Shown here: one piece after another, positions 29,402 to 37,850 of the stretch
How positions within the stretch are numbered: position 1 is the stretch's first letter
Layout of the letters: every line of letters begins with the position of its first letter
DNA from: Segatella hominis
Lineage (GTDB): Bacteria > Bacteroidota > Bacteroidia > Bacteroidales > Bacteroidaceae
NCBI RefSeq assembly: GCF_004535825.1
Contig: NZ_SGVY01000021.1
Location: 1-64,000, forward strand
Reading direction: 5' to 3'
DNA length: 64,000 nt
Made by a program: the position numbers and the translations under genes
Notes under the pieces: generated by a model
What the model saw: only the letters and a program-made list of their open reading frames with translations
Database searches by the model: none
What the model was told of the DNA's origin: nothing

Positions 29402-29439
29402 AAAAAAATACGCAAGTTTTCATCTGAAAACTTGCGTAT
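29402..29439 (-). terminator. Terminator of amylase paralog 4
   Basis: A hairpin with 14-bp arms (29408-29421 and 29426-29439) closely matching those after paralogs 2 and 3, with a T-rich 3' side on the minus strand. Confidence 0.87.
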
Positions 29440-29460
29440 CTAAAAGAGAAAAGAGATTTA

Positions 29461-32400
29461 TTACTTAATGACGTACTTCTTACCGCCGCAAACATATACA
29501 CCAGGAGCGAGGATGTACTCAGCATCTGCCATGCTGCCTACCTCAGCTACCTTCTGACCGTTGATAGAGTAAATCTTCAACTTAGCAGGAGCCTTCTTGC
29601 TACCTACCTGGTTGATGCCTGTTGTGATAGTCTCGTTGGTCTTACCGGCAAGGTTATAAACTGCACCGTTTTCGAATTTCAAATCCTTTGTCTGCTGACC
29701 ACCGCCGTTGTTGAAGATGATCATGGTAGGAGCAGTTGTCAAATCGCCATCATACTTCCACATCCAGACATCCAGACCATTCTTCTTAATGTCTGTCTTG
29801 GTACATGCTACACCAGGCCAGTTACCACCGGTAAAGTTGTCTGTATTATTCCAAGCCCAGCAGTCAACTAAGCTCCAGTCTGAAGGAGCGAGGAAGTAAG
29901 CGAAGATACCAGTTGGAGTAGGAATAACTACTTCCTTCTTCTTGTTGAAGGTAGCAGTACCAGTCTTAGCCTTATCCTCTGCATTAGTTGCGCTCCAAGT
30001 TACAGTCTTGCTCTCGCCTTCCATCATGTCAGCACCGAGAGTGAAGGTAACTGGCTTACCAGGAGTAAGAGCCACCTGCTCGCCATCGCCAATCTTATAC
30101 CAACCGCTCTTGGCATTGTCGCTGAGGGTTGCTGTTACAGAAATAGTCTTCTCGAAGTCACCACCGTTAGGACTCAAAGTAACCTTGGCTGTTGTGTTGA
30201 CAGGAGCATCGAGCGTCTTGACATTTGAACCACCGTCATACTCCAAGTAGATATCGCCTGTGATACCAGTGATGTCACTTGACTGCTTGTCATTACCATT
30301 ATTCAGAATCACATTGAAGCTCTCTACTCCATCGAAAGTCTTATACCAGTAGTTGACACCACCAATTTCTTCAGGACCATCCATAGTCTTTCCATGCCAT
30401 GCACCAGTCAACTCTTTAGCAGGTTTGCCAGGAACCCAAGCATAGATAGTTGGAGCATTGTCTGCCTTTACATATACGGTGATAGATGCGTTAGGATCCA
30501 CCTTGGTGAAGGATACAGAACCATTCTTCTCACTCTTGTCGTTCTTAGCATACCATGTTACAGTCTTGGTCTGCTTGAAGTACATGTCTTCACCGATAGT
30601 GAATGTCTTGGTCTCGCCTGGAGCCAACTCTACCTTCTCCTTACCTTCTACCTGGAACCAACCAGAAGTTGCCTTACCGCTAAGGCTTACCTCTACAGTA
30701 ACAGTATTGGTGCGGAAAGTACCACCATTCTGAGAGAACTTCAAACCAAACTCATTAGTCTGTGGCTCAACCCATGTTGTACCATCTTCCTCATGACCAT
30801 CATAAGCCTGATCAGCCTCTGACTTAGACTTAGGAGCCTCATTATAGATGAAAGGACCATCCTCACCTATCTGACCGCCCTTCCAGTCCTTCACGAGAAC
30901 ACGGAGCTGACCCTGAGTAGCAGGAGCATCAACGGTGATAGTAGAACCTGTGTAAGTCTTGCCTGTTACCACGTCGGTATAAGTACCATCAGGGCAATCT
31001 GTGAATGTTGCACCACCATTGATGGCTACGAGTGCATAGCTGTCATTCTTGTAAGCACGCTTGAAGGCGATACCGCCATCAGCAGGAGTACAACCCTCGT
31101 CGGTCCACTGACCCTTACGCAAAGCAGGAACAGCCTGACGAATCTTGTTCAGACGGATGAGGTGCTGAGCGACATCATGATTCAATGTTGCAGCCACATT
31201 ACCTGTTGCCTTGTAGTCACCGAAATCAGATGCTTCTACATCACCAGTGAGGTAACCACCGAAGTAAGCACGACCAGTTTCTGAAAGAGGACCGTGAGGA
31301 CCTCTGTCAATCGGAGCACCGCGACGGAAACCTACCTCAGAACCATAATAGAGACATGGAATACCACGGAAGGTAAACATCAGAGAGAGATTCTCTGCCC
31401 ACTGAGCATCATCACCAGAGAAACGGAATTGGTCGTTGGTTTGCTGAGGACCGTAGTCGTGGCTATCTACATATACTACATTATAAGTAGCGTCATTATA
31501 TCTCTTGTCACCTGACTTTGCCAAACCGTATGCGGCGGCAGCATTACCGAAGTTGTAGTGCAATGGGAAGTCGATCACATGGAAACCGCTTGCCTGAGAA
31601 TAGTCTGGCTCATGCCACTTACCATTCACCATAAAGGTATTGTCGCTTGTTGGTGTTGGGGCATTGTCTGACTCACAGAGAGCCATCTGATGGTCATCCA
31701 CACCTGTACCGCCATTGGCTTTATCAAAGAGTACCTGTGTATCCCAGTAAGACTGGCTGCCATCCCATTTGTCGAGCAAATCCTTTGGAGCCTGCCATGT
31801 GTAATAATAGCAAGAGAGGTTATCCTGACCACGGTATGTGACATCACTGTAACGGGCGCAAACCTCACCATACATAAAGAAAGGTGCCTGGTTCAATCGC
31901 TTGTCCTTATACTTCTCACCAAGAGCTGTAAACTGAGGAATGAACTGCTTGCAGAATGTCAAACGTGAGATGTGACCGGATGTATCGATACGGAAACCAT
32001 CTACACCCATCTTGATGAAGCTGCCGTAGCACTTTACGAGATAATCTGCTACGTAGTCGTTCTCGGTATTCAGGTCAACGCAGTCACCTGCAATCTGAGC
32101 CCACCAGCGGTTAGGATAATCCCAGTTGAAGTCACCAAAGTGGTGCCAGTAGTTGTGAACATCCTCGTTCTTACCACGGACGTTCTTCAACAAGCCAAGA
32201 CGACGCTGATACTGCTCATAAGGGACACTTGTAAGGTAGTCGGAACCCAACTTCTCCTCGTTAGGAATCATACAAGCATTGATGAGTGCCTGAGTTTCCA
32301 AGTCGGTATTACGGTCAAACTCCTTGCAGAGTGTCTGCTCACCGAAGTTACCGGTGTGGTTGAGCACGATGTCGAGGATAATCTTGATACCCTTTTCGTG

Positions 32401-32832
32401 AGCCTTGTTAATGAGTTCCTGGAACATGGCGTCACCGTCCTTGCTACCATCGCTGCTCTGATAACGGCAGTCAACATGCTGGAAATCCATGGCATGATAA
32501 CCGTGGTAATCATAACCGGATGCGTTCTGCACTACTGGTGTAATCCAGATGGCAGTGAAGCCGAGTGCCTTGATGTAGTCGAGTTTGTCGATGACACCCT
32601 GGAAGTCGCCTCGCCAGCAAGGGTCTTTTGTTTTGATCTGCTCTGACTGGTTATCCCAGCAGAGCACGTTGTTACCAGTATCACCATCATAAAAACGCGT
32701 AGTCATCATGAAGTAGATACTTTCGTCTCGGAAGTCTGTACGATTCGATGTAAAGACATCGGTCGCTACCGACTGCATAGAGACGAGAAGGAGCAGTAAA
32801 GCTGCCCAAAGCTTCTTAGTAAACCTTCTCAT
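29461..32832 (-). CDS. Secreted GH13 alpha-amylase with two CBM26-like modules (paralog 4)
   Basis: A 1,123-residue paralog, the longest of the four. The signal peptide is nearly identical to paralog 1 (ending SVA). GH13 blocks are intact with D283, E323 and D459. A few extra residues lie near 372-380 (KANGGTGVDD). The first beta-sandwich is the most diverged of the set (QTNEFGLKFSQNGGTFRTN), while the sorting tail is identical to the others. It is the most upstream amylase on the strand and has two strong operators in front. Confidence 0.93.
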   Translation of the reverse strand: MRRFTKKLWAALLLLLVSMQSVATDVFTSNRTDFRDESIYFMMTTRFYDGDTGNNVLCWDNQSEQIKTKDPCWRGDFQGVIDKLDYIKALGFTAIWITPVVQNASGYDYHGYHAMDFQHVDCRYQSSDGSKDGDAMFQELINKAHEKGIKIILDIVLNHTGNFGEQTLCKEFDRNTDLETQALINACMIPNEEKLGSDYLTSVPYEQYQRRLGLLKNVRGKNEDVHNYWHHFGDFNWDYPNRWWAQIAGDCVDLNTENDYVADYLVKCYGSFIKMGVDGFRIDTSGHISRLTFCKQFIPQFTALGEKYKDKRLNQAPFFMYGEVCARYSDVTYRGQDNLSCYYYTWQAPKDLLDKWDGSQSYWDTQVLFDKANGGTGVDDHQMALCESDNAPTPTSDNTFMVNGKWHEPDYSQASGFHVIDFPLHYNFGNAAAAYGLAKSGDKRYNDATYNVVYVDSHDYGPQQTNDQFRFSGDDAQWAENLSLMFTFRGIPCLYYGSEVGFRRGAPIDRGPHGPLSETGRAYFGGYLTGDVEASDFGDYKATGNVAATLNHDVAQHLIRLNKIRQAVPALRKGQWTDEGCTPADGGIAFKRAYKNDSYALVAINGGATFTDCPDGTYTDVVTGKTYTGSTITVDAPATQGQLRVLVKDWKGGQIGEDGPFIYNEAPKSKSEADQAYDGHEEDGTTWVEPQTNEFGLKFSQNGGTFRTNTVTVEVSLSGKATSGWFQVEGKEKVELAPGETKTFTIGEDMYFKQTKTVTWYAKNDKSEKNGSVSFTKVDPNASITVYVKADNAPTIYAWVPGKPAKELTGAWHGKTMDGPEEIGGVNYWYKTFDGVESFNVILNNGNDKQSSDITGITGDIYLEYDGGSNVKTLDAPVNTTAKVTLSPNGGDFEKTISVTATLSDNAKSGWYKIGDGEQVALTPGKPVTFTLGADMMEGESKTVTWSATNAEDKAKTGTATFNKKKEVVIPTPTGIFAYFLAPSDWSLVDCWAWNNTDNFTGGNWPGVACTKTDIKKNGLDVWMWKYDGDLTTAPTMIIFNNGGGQQTKDLKFENGAVYNLAGKTNETITTGINQVGSKKAPAKLKIYSINGQKVAEVGSMADAEYILAPGVYVCGGKKYVIK

Positions 32833-32879
32833 AAATTGTGCTGTTAAGTTAAGATATTTAGTTATTTATCATTTGCTTG

Positions 32880-32911
32880 CAAAAATAATTATAATAGGTG
32901 TAAACAGCAAA
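32880..32911 (-). promoter_or_regulatory. Promoter of amylase paralog 4
   Basis: TTTG (32908-32911), 20 bp, TATTTTTG (32880-32887) on the minus strand. Confidence 0.78.
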
Positions 32912-32941
32912 TAAACTAGCACTTAACCCCCACTTTTTATG

Positions 32942-32990
32942 TGCAATCGATTGCATCAGAACGTAAAATATGATTGCACAATCGATTGCA
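32942..32990 (-). promoter_or_regulatory. Paired palindromic operators of amylase paralog 4
   Basis: TGCAATCGATTGCA (32942-32955) and CACAATCGATTGCA (32977-32990) are 35 bp apart, with the near site again 30 bp upstream of the -33 box. Confidence 0.7.
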
Positions 32991-33035
32991 CAAAATCTTT
33001 CAAAGATTTCCTCTCAAAAGTTTGCATAATTAAAA

Positions 33036-33073
33036 ACCTCTCTTAGACCATGAAGTAATGGTTTAAGAGAGGT
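33036..33073 (-). terminator. Terminator downstream of the nuclease-family relic
   Basis: 15-bp arms (33036-33050 and 33059-33073, one G-T pair) are followed by TTTTAA on the minus strand. It ends the relic at 33096-33276. Confidence 0.75.
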
Positions 33074-33095
33074 GTAGTATTTTAACCGAAAATGC

Positions 33096-33276
33096 TTAAA
33101 GTAATTCTTTAAGTGCTTTCCTTACTTCAAAGTTAGGAATACCTAAAGTATAAACACCCTCGTCATAATCCTTGATGGTCAGATAACCGGATCTATAGAG
33201 TTCTTGACATCACGATAAGCCTTCAAACTATCCTCATATTCTTTCAGCCGTTCTTCTATCTGTTTCATATTCATCT
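33096..33276 (-). pseudogene. Relic of an AAA-ATPase/PD-(D/E)XK nuclease-family gene
   Basis: On the minus strand an ATG (33274-33276) opens 31 codons with a coiled-coil-like stretch (KQIEERLKEYEDSLKAYRD). After a frame change near 33190 the reading continues as SGYLTIKDYDEGVYTLGIPN and on to a TAA at 33096-33098. This second part matches the linker region of the large AAA/PD-(D/E)XK protein at the right end of the window (SGYITIKGYDPETELYLLDI). A TATTTTTG box (33307-33314) and a terminator remain around it. Most of the gene is gone. Confidence 0.7.
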
Positions 33277-33473
33277 CCTTTTAAAACGTTTAACTGAAAT
33301 GTGATGCAAAAATAAGCTATTTTATCGAAAATACCAAAAAAAACAGCAAGAATCCTTCAAGTTATCAGCAAATTACTCAGAAAAAAGAATCTCCCATATT
33401 CAATGAGTTATGACGTTTATGAATTATAGAAATCTGCCCCATCCCCCTCACTAACAACCTATAAAACGAAAAA
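33277..33473. other. Intergenic stretch between the relic and the first peptide terminator
   Basis: AT-rich and without a credible gene. It carries the minus-strand TATTTTTG box (33307-33314) belonging to the relic; nothing else was recognised. Confidence 0.5.
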
Positions 33474-33681
33474 CGAGGATTGCATCCCTGCAATCCTCGC
33501 CTAACTTTAGTAAAAGATGATTAATAAAAGTTTGTTATATAAACTCTGTATATTTTTGTTTCAAACTCATTTCATCTGATTTTTCACTTAATCCCAGAGC
33601 GACTTGCTGCTGGAATTAGATTCTGACTCATCCTCCTCATCGAAATCGTAATCCCAAGAAGAGAAGTTGTTTTCCTTGGAG
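33459..33681. repeat. 223-bp near-identical duplication, copy A
   Basis: Matches 37479-37701 at a constant offset of 4,020 bp with only scattered substitutions. It covers the terminator, the 3' untranslated region and the last roughly 30 codons of the small peptide gene. One edge falls inside the peptide reading frame. Confidence 0.9.
33474..33499 (-). terminator. Terminator of the 63-residue peptide gene
   Basis: 11-bp arms CGAGGATTGCA (33474-33484) and complement (33489-33499) with TTTTTCGTTTT on the minus-strand 3' side. Confidence 0.85.
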
Positions 33682-33779
33682 AAACCATAATCAATTTGTC
33701 CACTTTCTGATGCTGCAAGAAGCGACTCATTACTTATACGACGAACCAACATTGTTGGTCTAATATATATATTCTTCAT
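33588..33779 (-). CDS. Small acidic peptide following the 1,082-residue binding protein
   Basis: A 63-residue peptide starting 15 bp after the large binding-protein gene and before its terminator, so almost certainly co-transcribed. The N-terminal part is basic/hydrophobic (MKNIYIRP, then SLLAAS near 19-24). The second half has SKENNFSSWDY, a run of Asp/Glu, a Ser-rich stretch and the end SLWD. No normal signal peptide. The layout of a YIxP start, an LLA motif and a variable acidic C-terminus recurs in two sister genes here. Function unknown; a processed peptide is a possibility, not shown. Confidence 0.7.
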   Translation of the reverse strand: MKNIYIRPTMLVRRISNESLLAASESGQIDYGFSKENNFSSWDYDFDEEDESESNSSSKSLWD

Positions 33780-33794
33780 GACTAATGCATTTTA

Positions 33795-36700
33795 TTATTT
33801 AACAATAACCTTCTTACCATTGTGGATATAAATACCTTTCACAGGATAAGCAACCTCAACACCTTGCAGGTTATAGTATTTGTTATCATTCAAAACTTCT
33901 GTCTCCAACTCTTTAATACCAGTCGTTTCATTACCTTCAATTAAATCATCAAAGACCATAGCCATATTTGCAAACTTAGCAGGAGACTCACCCTCATACT
34001 GTTCGTGATATTGATTTTCAAGCAACTGACCATTGAAATCAAGATAACCATAAGTAGCACCAACGCCATTACCAACTTCTGCATTTGCAGGAATACTCAA
34101 ATAAGCCCTATTTGCTCCAGATTTACCATTTGATGTCAATCGGAAGAAACCAAGATAATCAGACTGAGTATCTGCTGTTCCAAGGCTATTATGATATTTA
34201 GTGCGATAGTAATTAGACAAGCCGAAATAACGATAAGTTATGTTACCAGACTTATCAACATACGCATTTCCTAAATTATCAACAGCTTGAACAGTTGGAA
34301 CAAGATAGTTATTCCACTTGTCACCATGCTGAATATATGTATCAGCATTTCTCCAAAGTGAACATGAATCAGTAGGAGCAATTTCAGAGTCCTCTGTTCT
34401 TTCCAACAAAGAGAAAGCTAATTGATCGTTTTCATTATATGTACCTTCAGGAGCCACACCAATCAAAACAACACCTACATTAGCAGGAATATAATTCAAT
34501 CGACGCAGATGAACCGTTCCTTTAGCATAAATATTATCAACCTTTCCTGGTTCTGTCTCCTCAGCAGGCTTATCATATCTATAAACCTCATAGATCTTAA
34601 CGTTGTCATTATCAGGATTCATTGCCTTATTATTGCTATAAGTGCGGATAAACTGACCATTGCAATATGTAAGGATTACATCATTAGATTCTGAACCAGT
34701 GATGGTATAACCATATGCCTTTTTAAAATAATTACCACCATCAGTAGATACAGAACGGATATAAAAACGGATAGTCCACTGACCTGCTGGACGATTGAAT
34801 ATCATATCAGCAAATGTTCCTTCTCCATTTCTATTTTTCTCAGTTCCTTTTATTGTACGACCTAAGTTATTAGGGTCAGTAATAGAAGCCTCATGTCCTT
34901 GCTGAGTTTTATCCTTATAAGAAATACGAGCTTGATCTGCAGGATCTGTAGATTCCTCACCCCAGTTGATTTCCCAACTTCCATTAGCCAAGAAACGGAA
35001 CTTATTGTCAGCACTTTCTCCCTTTTCGGTTCTGAAAGAGTATTCCCAACAGTCCAAAGTCTTATTATAGGTCATATTCTTAGCATCTTTTAATTTCCAA
35101 GAACCAACGACACCATTACCTACAATTTGAATAGAAGTAATAGGAATTTCGCCATTTACACGTTTTACCTCACCAGCTATACCATGACAAGTACTTGTGT
35201 TATTTCTTTCGTAATTTTGATTTCCTGCAGATGGATTATATTCCAAATACAAAGATTGTGTTGAAGGAAAATAAAAACCCTCCGCTTTGTTAGGGAATAC
35301 ATTCGTATATTTCATCTTTTCATCCTCATCTGTGATATGACCAGTATTCGTAGTAATATCCAAACCACCATTACCTTGGAAATACAACTTTTTTGTTGTC
35401 TTCAATATATGAGTATTATTATCATCATTATATACCTGAATATTACCTACAACAAAACAATGTTGTTTAGCTTCCAGATAAACATTACCGAAAAATTTGT
35501 TATCTGTTGTACCATTGTCTTTCTTAATTGCATAACAAGGATGAGCTACTGCATCAGCATCCTCAGTTGGATCAACCATGAAATAAGCCATACGTTGGGT
35601 CTTATCAAAATCAACCGTCCACTTTGTAGGAATGCCAGTCTCATCAACAGCTATAGTAACCTTATAGATACCATCACCTGTAAGTTCACGATCAGTAAAA
35701 GTAAAACAATTACTTCCTTCAACCAAATTTCCTCTTACAGTCTTATCATCAGCTGTAGGATTGTCTATACCGATATTACCATTCTTTGTAGGACCATAAC
35801 ATTTACCATCAGATGCCAAAACCTGTGCTTTTACAGTAAGAGTAGTAGGAATATCAAAAGAAAGAGTTCCATCACCATTATCAATAAAACGGAAATATTT
35901 CTTATCATAATTGATGGCGTCACCATCCTCTGTAAAGAAGTTACCAACCAAATAATAGTTACCATCAGCAATACCCTTCTCCTTTGCAACAACTTTCATC
36001 TTACCATCCTTTGTTACAGAAAGATAATAGATAAGACCAGCCTTCAAAGTCAAGGCATTTTTTCCTTCTGTTGTGAAGGCAATACCTGATGTGGTTCCAG
36101 CTTCAGAAATAGTTTGAGCAGTAGCCAAACCATATTTTGCACCATTAATAGTAAGAGTAATTGTAGCATCTTTAGAAGTATCGCCACACAAATCAAGAGT
36201 GTACTTTCCGTTAGAGCCTGCTACCTCAGTTTCTGCATTAAACAATTTAATTTCCTTAGTAACAACAGCCTCTTCTGGAACAACAGAGAGTTTACGAGTA
36301 TATGAATTATCTGTTGAATTATACGTCTCTGTTAAAGTAAATGTATAATTATTTCCTTTAGTAACTTTACAAAACCAATAATTATCATACATCGAAACAC
36401 CAGATGCATCTTTTTGATTATTGTATGCTACAGCATCAGAAGTTGAAGTAAGCTCTTTTCTCTTTGTTTTAGCATCAACATTTGGACACAAAGCTGCTCC
36501 AGATGTATAACTAGTATTTACTCTAAAACGAAATTCACCATCTTGAGCGGCAGTGAAGGTATAAGTGTACTTACCATCACCATCATTTTTAAAACTAGAA
36601 GGTTCGCTAGTCCATGAACCATTTCCATATCCACCTATCAATGTATATGTATAAGGATCGGTCTTCTCAAAATCAGACAGAGAGGTTCCATTGAGACTCG

Positions 36701-37043
36701 TAGAGGTATAAACATAATTATCTTTGACCTCCAGACCTTTTTTATTTTTTCCTGGATACTGCTTAACATCATTTTTTCCGGGCTCTTTAAAGATTACATA
36801 TTTGTACTTGGAATCAAACGTACATTTCCATAATTTCACACCGTTAGAGGTGGTAAATTCAGAACCTGCTGGCGCATCACTCCAACTCGAGTTTTTGTCT
36901 GCGTCACTATTATATGCATACGCACACACAGGTGTTGTCCAACCAGGACATTGGAAATAGACAGTGACATCGGCTGCCTTTCCCGTTTGCGATATGGACA
37001 ATAAAGCCCAAACCGCCATTAAAAACATAAAAAATCTTTTCAT
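33795..37043 (-). CDS. Large secreted CBM26-type carbohydrate-binding protein
   Basis: A 1,082-residue exported protein without a recognisable catalytic domain. The signal peptide ends GKA (about 23). Residues 25-120 form a CBM26-like module (VTVYFQCPGW, YVIFKEPGKN, QYPG), with a related beta-module after it. The middle (about 355-720) holds repeats of a beta-domain starting YYLVGNFFTEDGDAINYD that is shared with the 905-residue neighbour. The C-terminus (KYYNLQGVEV, then KGIYIHNGKKVIVK) is a type IX-like sorting tail. Probably a cell-surface or secreted starch-binding protein, in the role that SusE/SusF play in classical Sus systems (inference). Confidence 0.8.
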   Translation of the reverse strand: MKRFFMFLMAVWALLSISQTGKAADVTVYFQCPGWTTPVCAYAYNSDADKNSSWSDAPAGSEFTTSNGVKLWKCTFDSKYKYVIFKEPGKNDVKQYPGKNKKGLEVKDNYVYTSTSLNGTSLSDFEKTDPYTYTLIGGYGNGSWTSEPSSFKNDGDGKYTYTFTAAQDGEFRFRVNTSYTSGAALCPNVDAKTKRKELTSTSDAVAYNNQKDASGVSMYDNYWFCKVTKGNNYTFTLTETYNSTDNSYTRKLSVVPEEAVVTKEIKLFNAETEVAGSNGKYTLDLCGDTSKDATITLTINGAKYGLATAQTISEAGTTSGIAFTTEGKNALTLKAGLIYYLSVTKDGKMKVVAKEKGIADGNYYLVGNFFTEDGDAINYDKKYFRFIDNGDGTLSFDIPTTLTVKAQVLASDGKCYGPTKNGNIGIDNPTADDKTVRGNLVEGSNCFTFTDRELTGDGIYKVTIAVDETGIPTKWTVDFDKTQRMAYFMVDPTEDADAVAHPCYAIKKDNGTTDNKFFGNVYLEAKQHCFVVGNIQVYNDDNNTHILKTTKKLYFQGNGGLDITTNTGHITDEDEKMKYTNVFPNKAEGFYFPSTQSLYLEYNPSAGNQNYERNNTSTCHGIAGEVKRVNGEIPITSIQIVGNGVVGSWKLKDAKNMTYNKTLDCWEYSFRTEKGESADNKFRFLANGSWEINWGEESTDPADQARISYKDKTQQGHEASITDPNNLGRTIKGTEKNRNGEGTFADMIFNRPAGQWTIRFYIRSVSTDGGNYFKKAYGYTITGSESNDVILTYCNGQFIRTYSNNKAMNPDNDNVKIYEVYRYDKPAEETEPGKVDNIYAKGTVHLRRLNYIPANVGVVLIGVAPEGTYNENDQLAFSLLERTEDSEIAPTDSCSLWRNADTYIQHGDKWNNYLVPTVQAVDNLGNAYVDKSGNITYRYFGLSNYYRTKYHNSLGTADTQSDYLGFFRLTSNGKSGANRAYLSIPANAEVGNGVGATYGYLDFNGQLLENQYHEQYEGESPAKFANMAMVFDDLIEGNETTGIKELETEVLNDNKYYNLQGVEVAYPVKGIYIHNGKKVIVK

Positions 37044-37381
37044 CTTTTATTTAGTTAAGTTATTATTTATATGTTGTTCTAAGCTTCTATTGGCAGGTAG
37101 ATGACCTTGTACTTTTCAGTTAGGTAATCATCACTTCTTTTAGGAACTTATACGTCATTTTTAACTTTGTCTATTTTTTTAAGATGAACATGCTTTTAGC
37201 AAAATCCACTACTTAGTCAGAAACTTTTATTAAACTAACTTTTATCTCGGTAAAGTTAGAAAAAATATCTAAAACCTGTTCACTTTCACCACATATTTCT
37301 ACACTTATTGCTGTGCAATCGATTGCACAATCAGCATTTTTTAGCCAATTCCCTTTGTCATTTCAAATAAAATAGCCCTTT
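37044..37381. repeat. Duplicated promoter region, copy 1
   Basis: Aligns along its whole length with 40791-41122 (same leader, same long AT-rich stretch, same 18-bp palindrome), with a few dozen differences. It contains no gene apart from the start of the relic at 37358. Confidence 0.85.
37251..37329 (-). promoter_or_regulatory. Promoter and palindromic operator of the 1,082-residue protein gene
   Basis: A perfect 18-bp palindrome, TGTGCAATCGATTGCACA (37312-37329), lies upstream of a poor -33 region and a TAACTTTA box (37251-37258), which has the expected geometry but lacks the final G. A weak core promoter with a strong upstream operator fits activator control. Confidence 0.55.
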
Positions 37382-37480
37382 ATTCTGCTTAATATCACCC
37401 AACAGCTGACCGTTGTAATCCAAATCCGTATCAGTCAGACGAAGGTAAGCGTAAGTGGCAGGAACTAAACCTTCTGCACT
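37358..37480 (-). pseudogene. Orphan C-terminal fragment of a binding-protein gene
   Basis: Forty codons open on the minus strand up to a TGA (37358-37360), reading through ATYAYLRLTDTDLDYNGQLL. This resembles the segment before the sorting tail of the 1,082-residue protein (GATYGYLDFNGQLLENQ). No start and no upstream part remain. The fragment begins exactly where the 223-bp duplication ends, a recombination scar. Confidence 0.7.
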
Positions 37481-37701
37481 ATAAAACGAAAAACGAGGAT
37501 TGCATCCCTGCAACCCTCGTCTAACTTTAGTAAAAGATGATTAATAAAAGTTTGTTATATAAACTCTGTATATTTTTGTTTCAAACTCATTTCATCTGAA
37601 TTTTCACTTAATCCCAGAGCGATTTTCTTCTGGAATTAGATTCTGAATTATCCTCCTCATCGAAACCGTAATCCCAAGAAGAGAAGTCGTTTTCCTTGGA
37701 G
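37479..37701. repeat. 223-bp near-identical duplication, copy B
   Basis: Partner of 33459-33681. It contains the terminator and the acidic C-terminal half of the 68-residue peptide gene. Confidence 0.9.
37494..37519 (-). terminator. Terminator of the 68-residue peptide gene
   Basis: Same hairpin as the copy at 33474, with one pair changed to a wobble; T-rich tail on the minus strand. Confidence 0.8.
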
Positions 37702-37814
37702 CAAGCTCCACCTTGTTCATCTGGCCCAAAATTAACTCCAGTTCCAGCCAACAGTTGAGACTTCTCAACTGCAAAACTTACTGAAACATTCGGTTGTATA
37801 TATTTCTTTTTCAT
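37608..37814 (-). CDS. Small acidic peptide following the 905-residue binding protein
   Basis: A 68-residue sister of the 63-residue peptide, 36 bp downstream of its binding-protein gene. The N-terminus MKKKYIQP and QLLAGTG (20-26) fit a leader-like pattern frequent in small Bacteroidota proteins. The second half (SKENDFSSWDYGFDEED, Ser/Arg stretch, SLWD) is almost identical to the first peptide because it lies in the duplicated block. The N-terminal halves differ, so the two genes have exchanged or shared only their 3' parts. Unknown function. Confidence 0.7.
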   Translation of the reverse strand: MKKKYIQPNVSVSFAVEKSQLLAGTGVNFGPDEQGGACSKENDFSSWDYGFDEEDNSESNSRRKSLWD

Positions 37815-37850
37815 TTTATTCTTTGCTTACTTGTTCTACAATACTTATAG

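Noticed and set aside
20094-32646. Long plus-strand frames opposite the amylases (up to 380 codons)
   Set aside because: They occur at matching positions in all paralogs because they mirror conserved codons; they have no promoters or recognisable domains.
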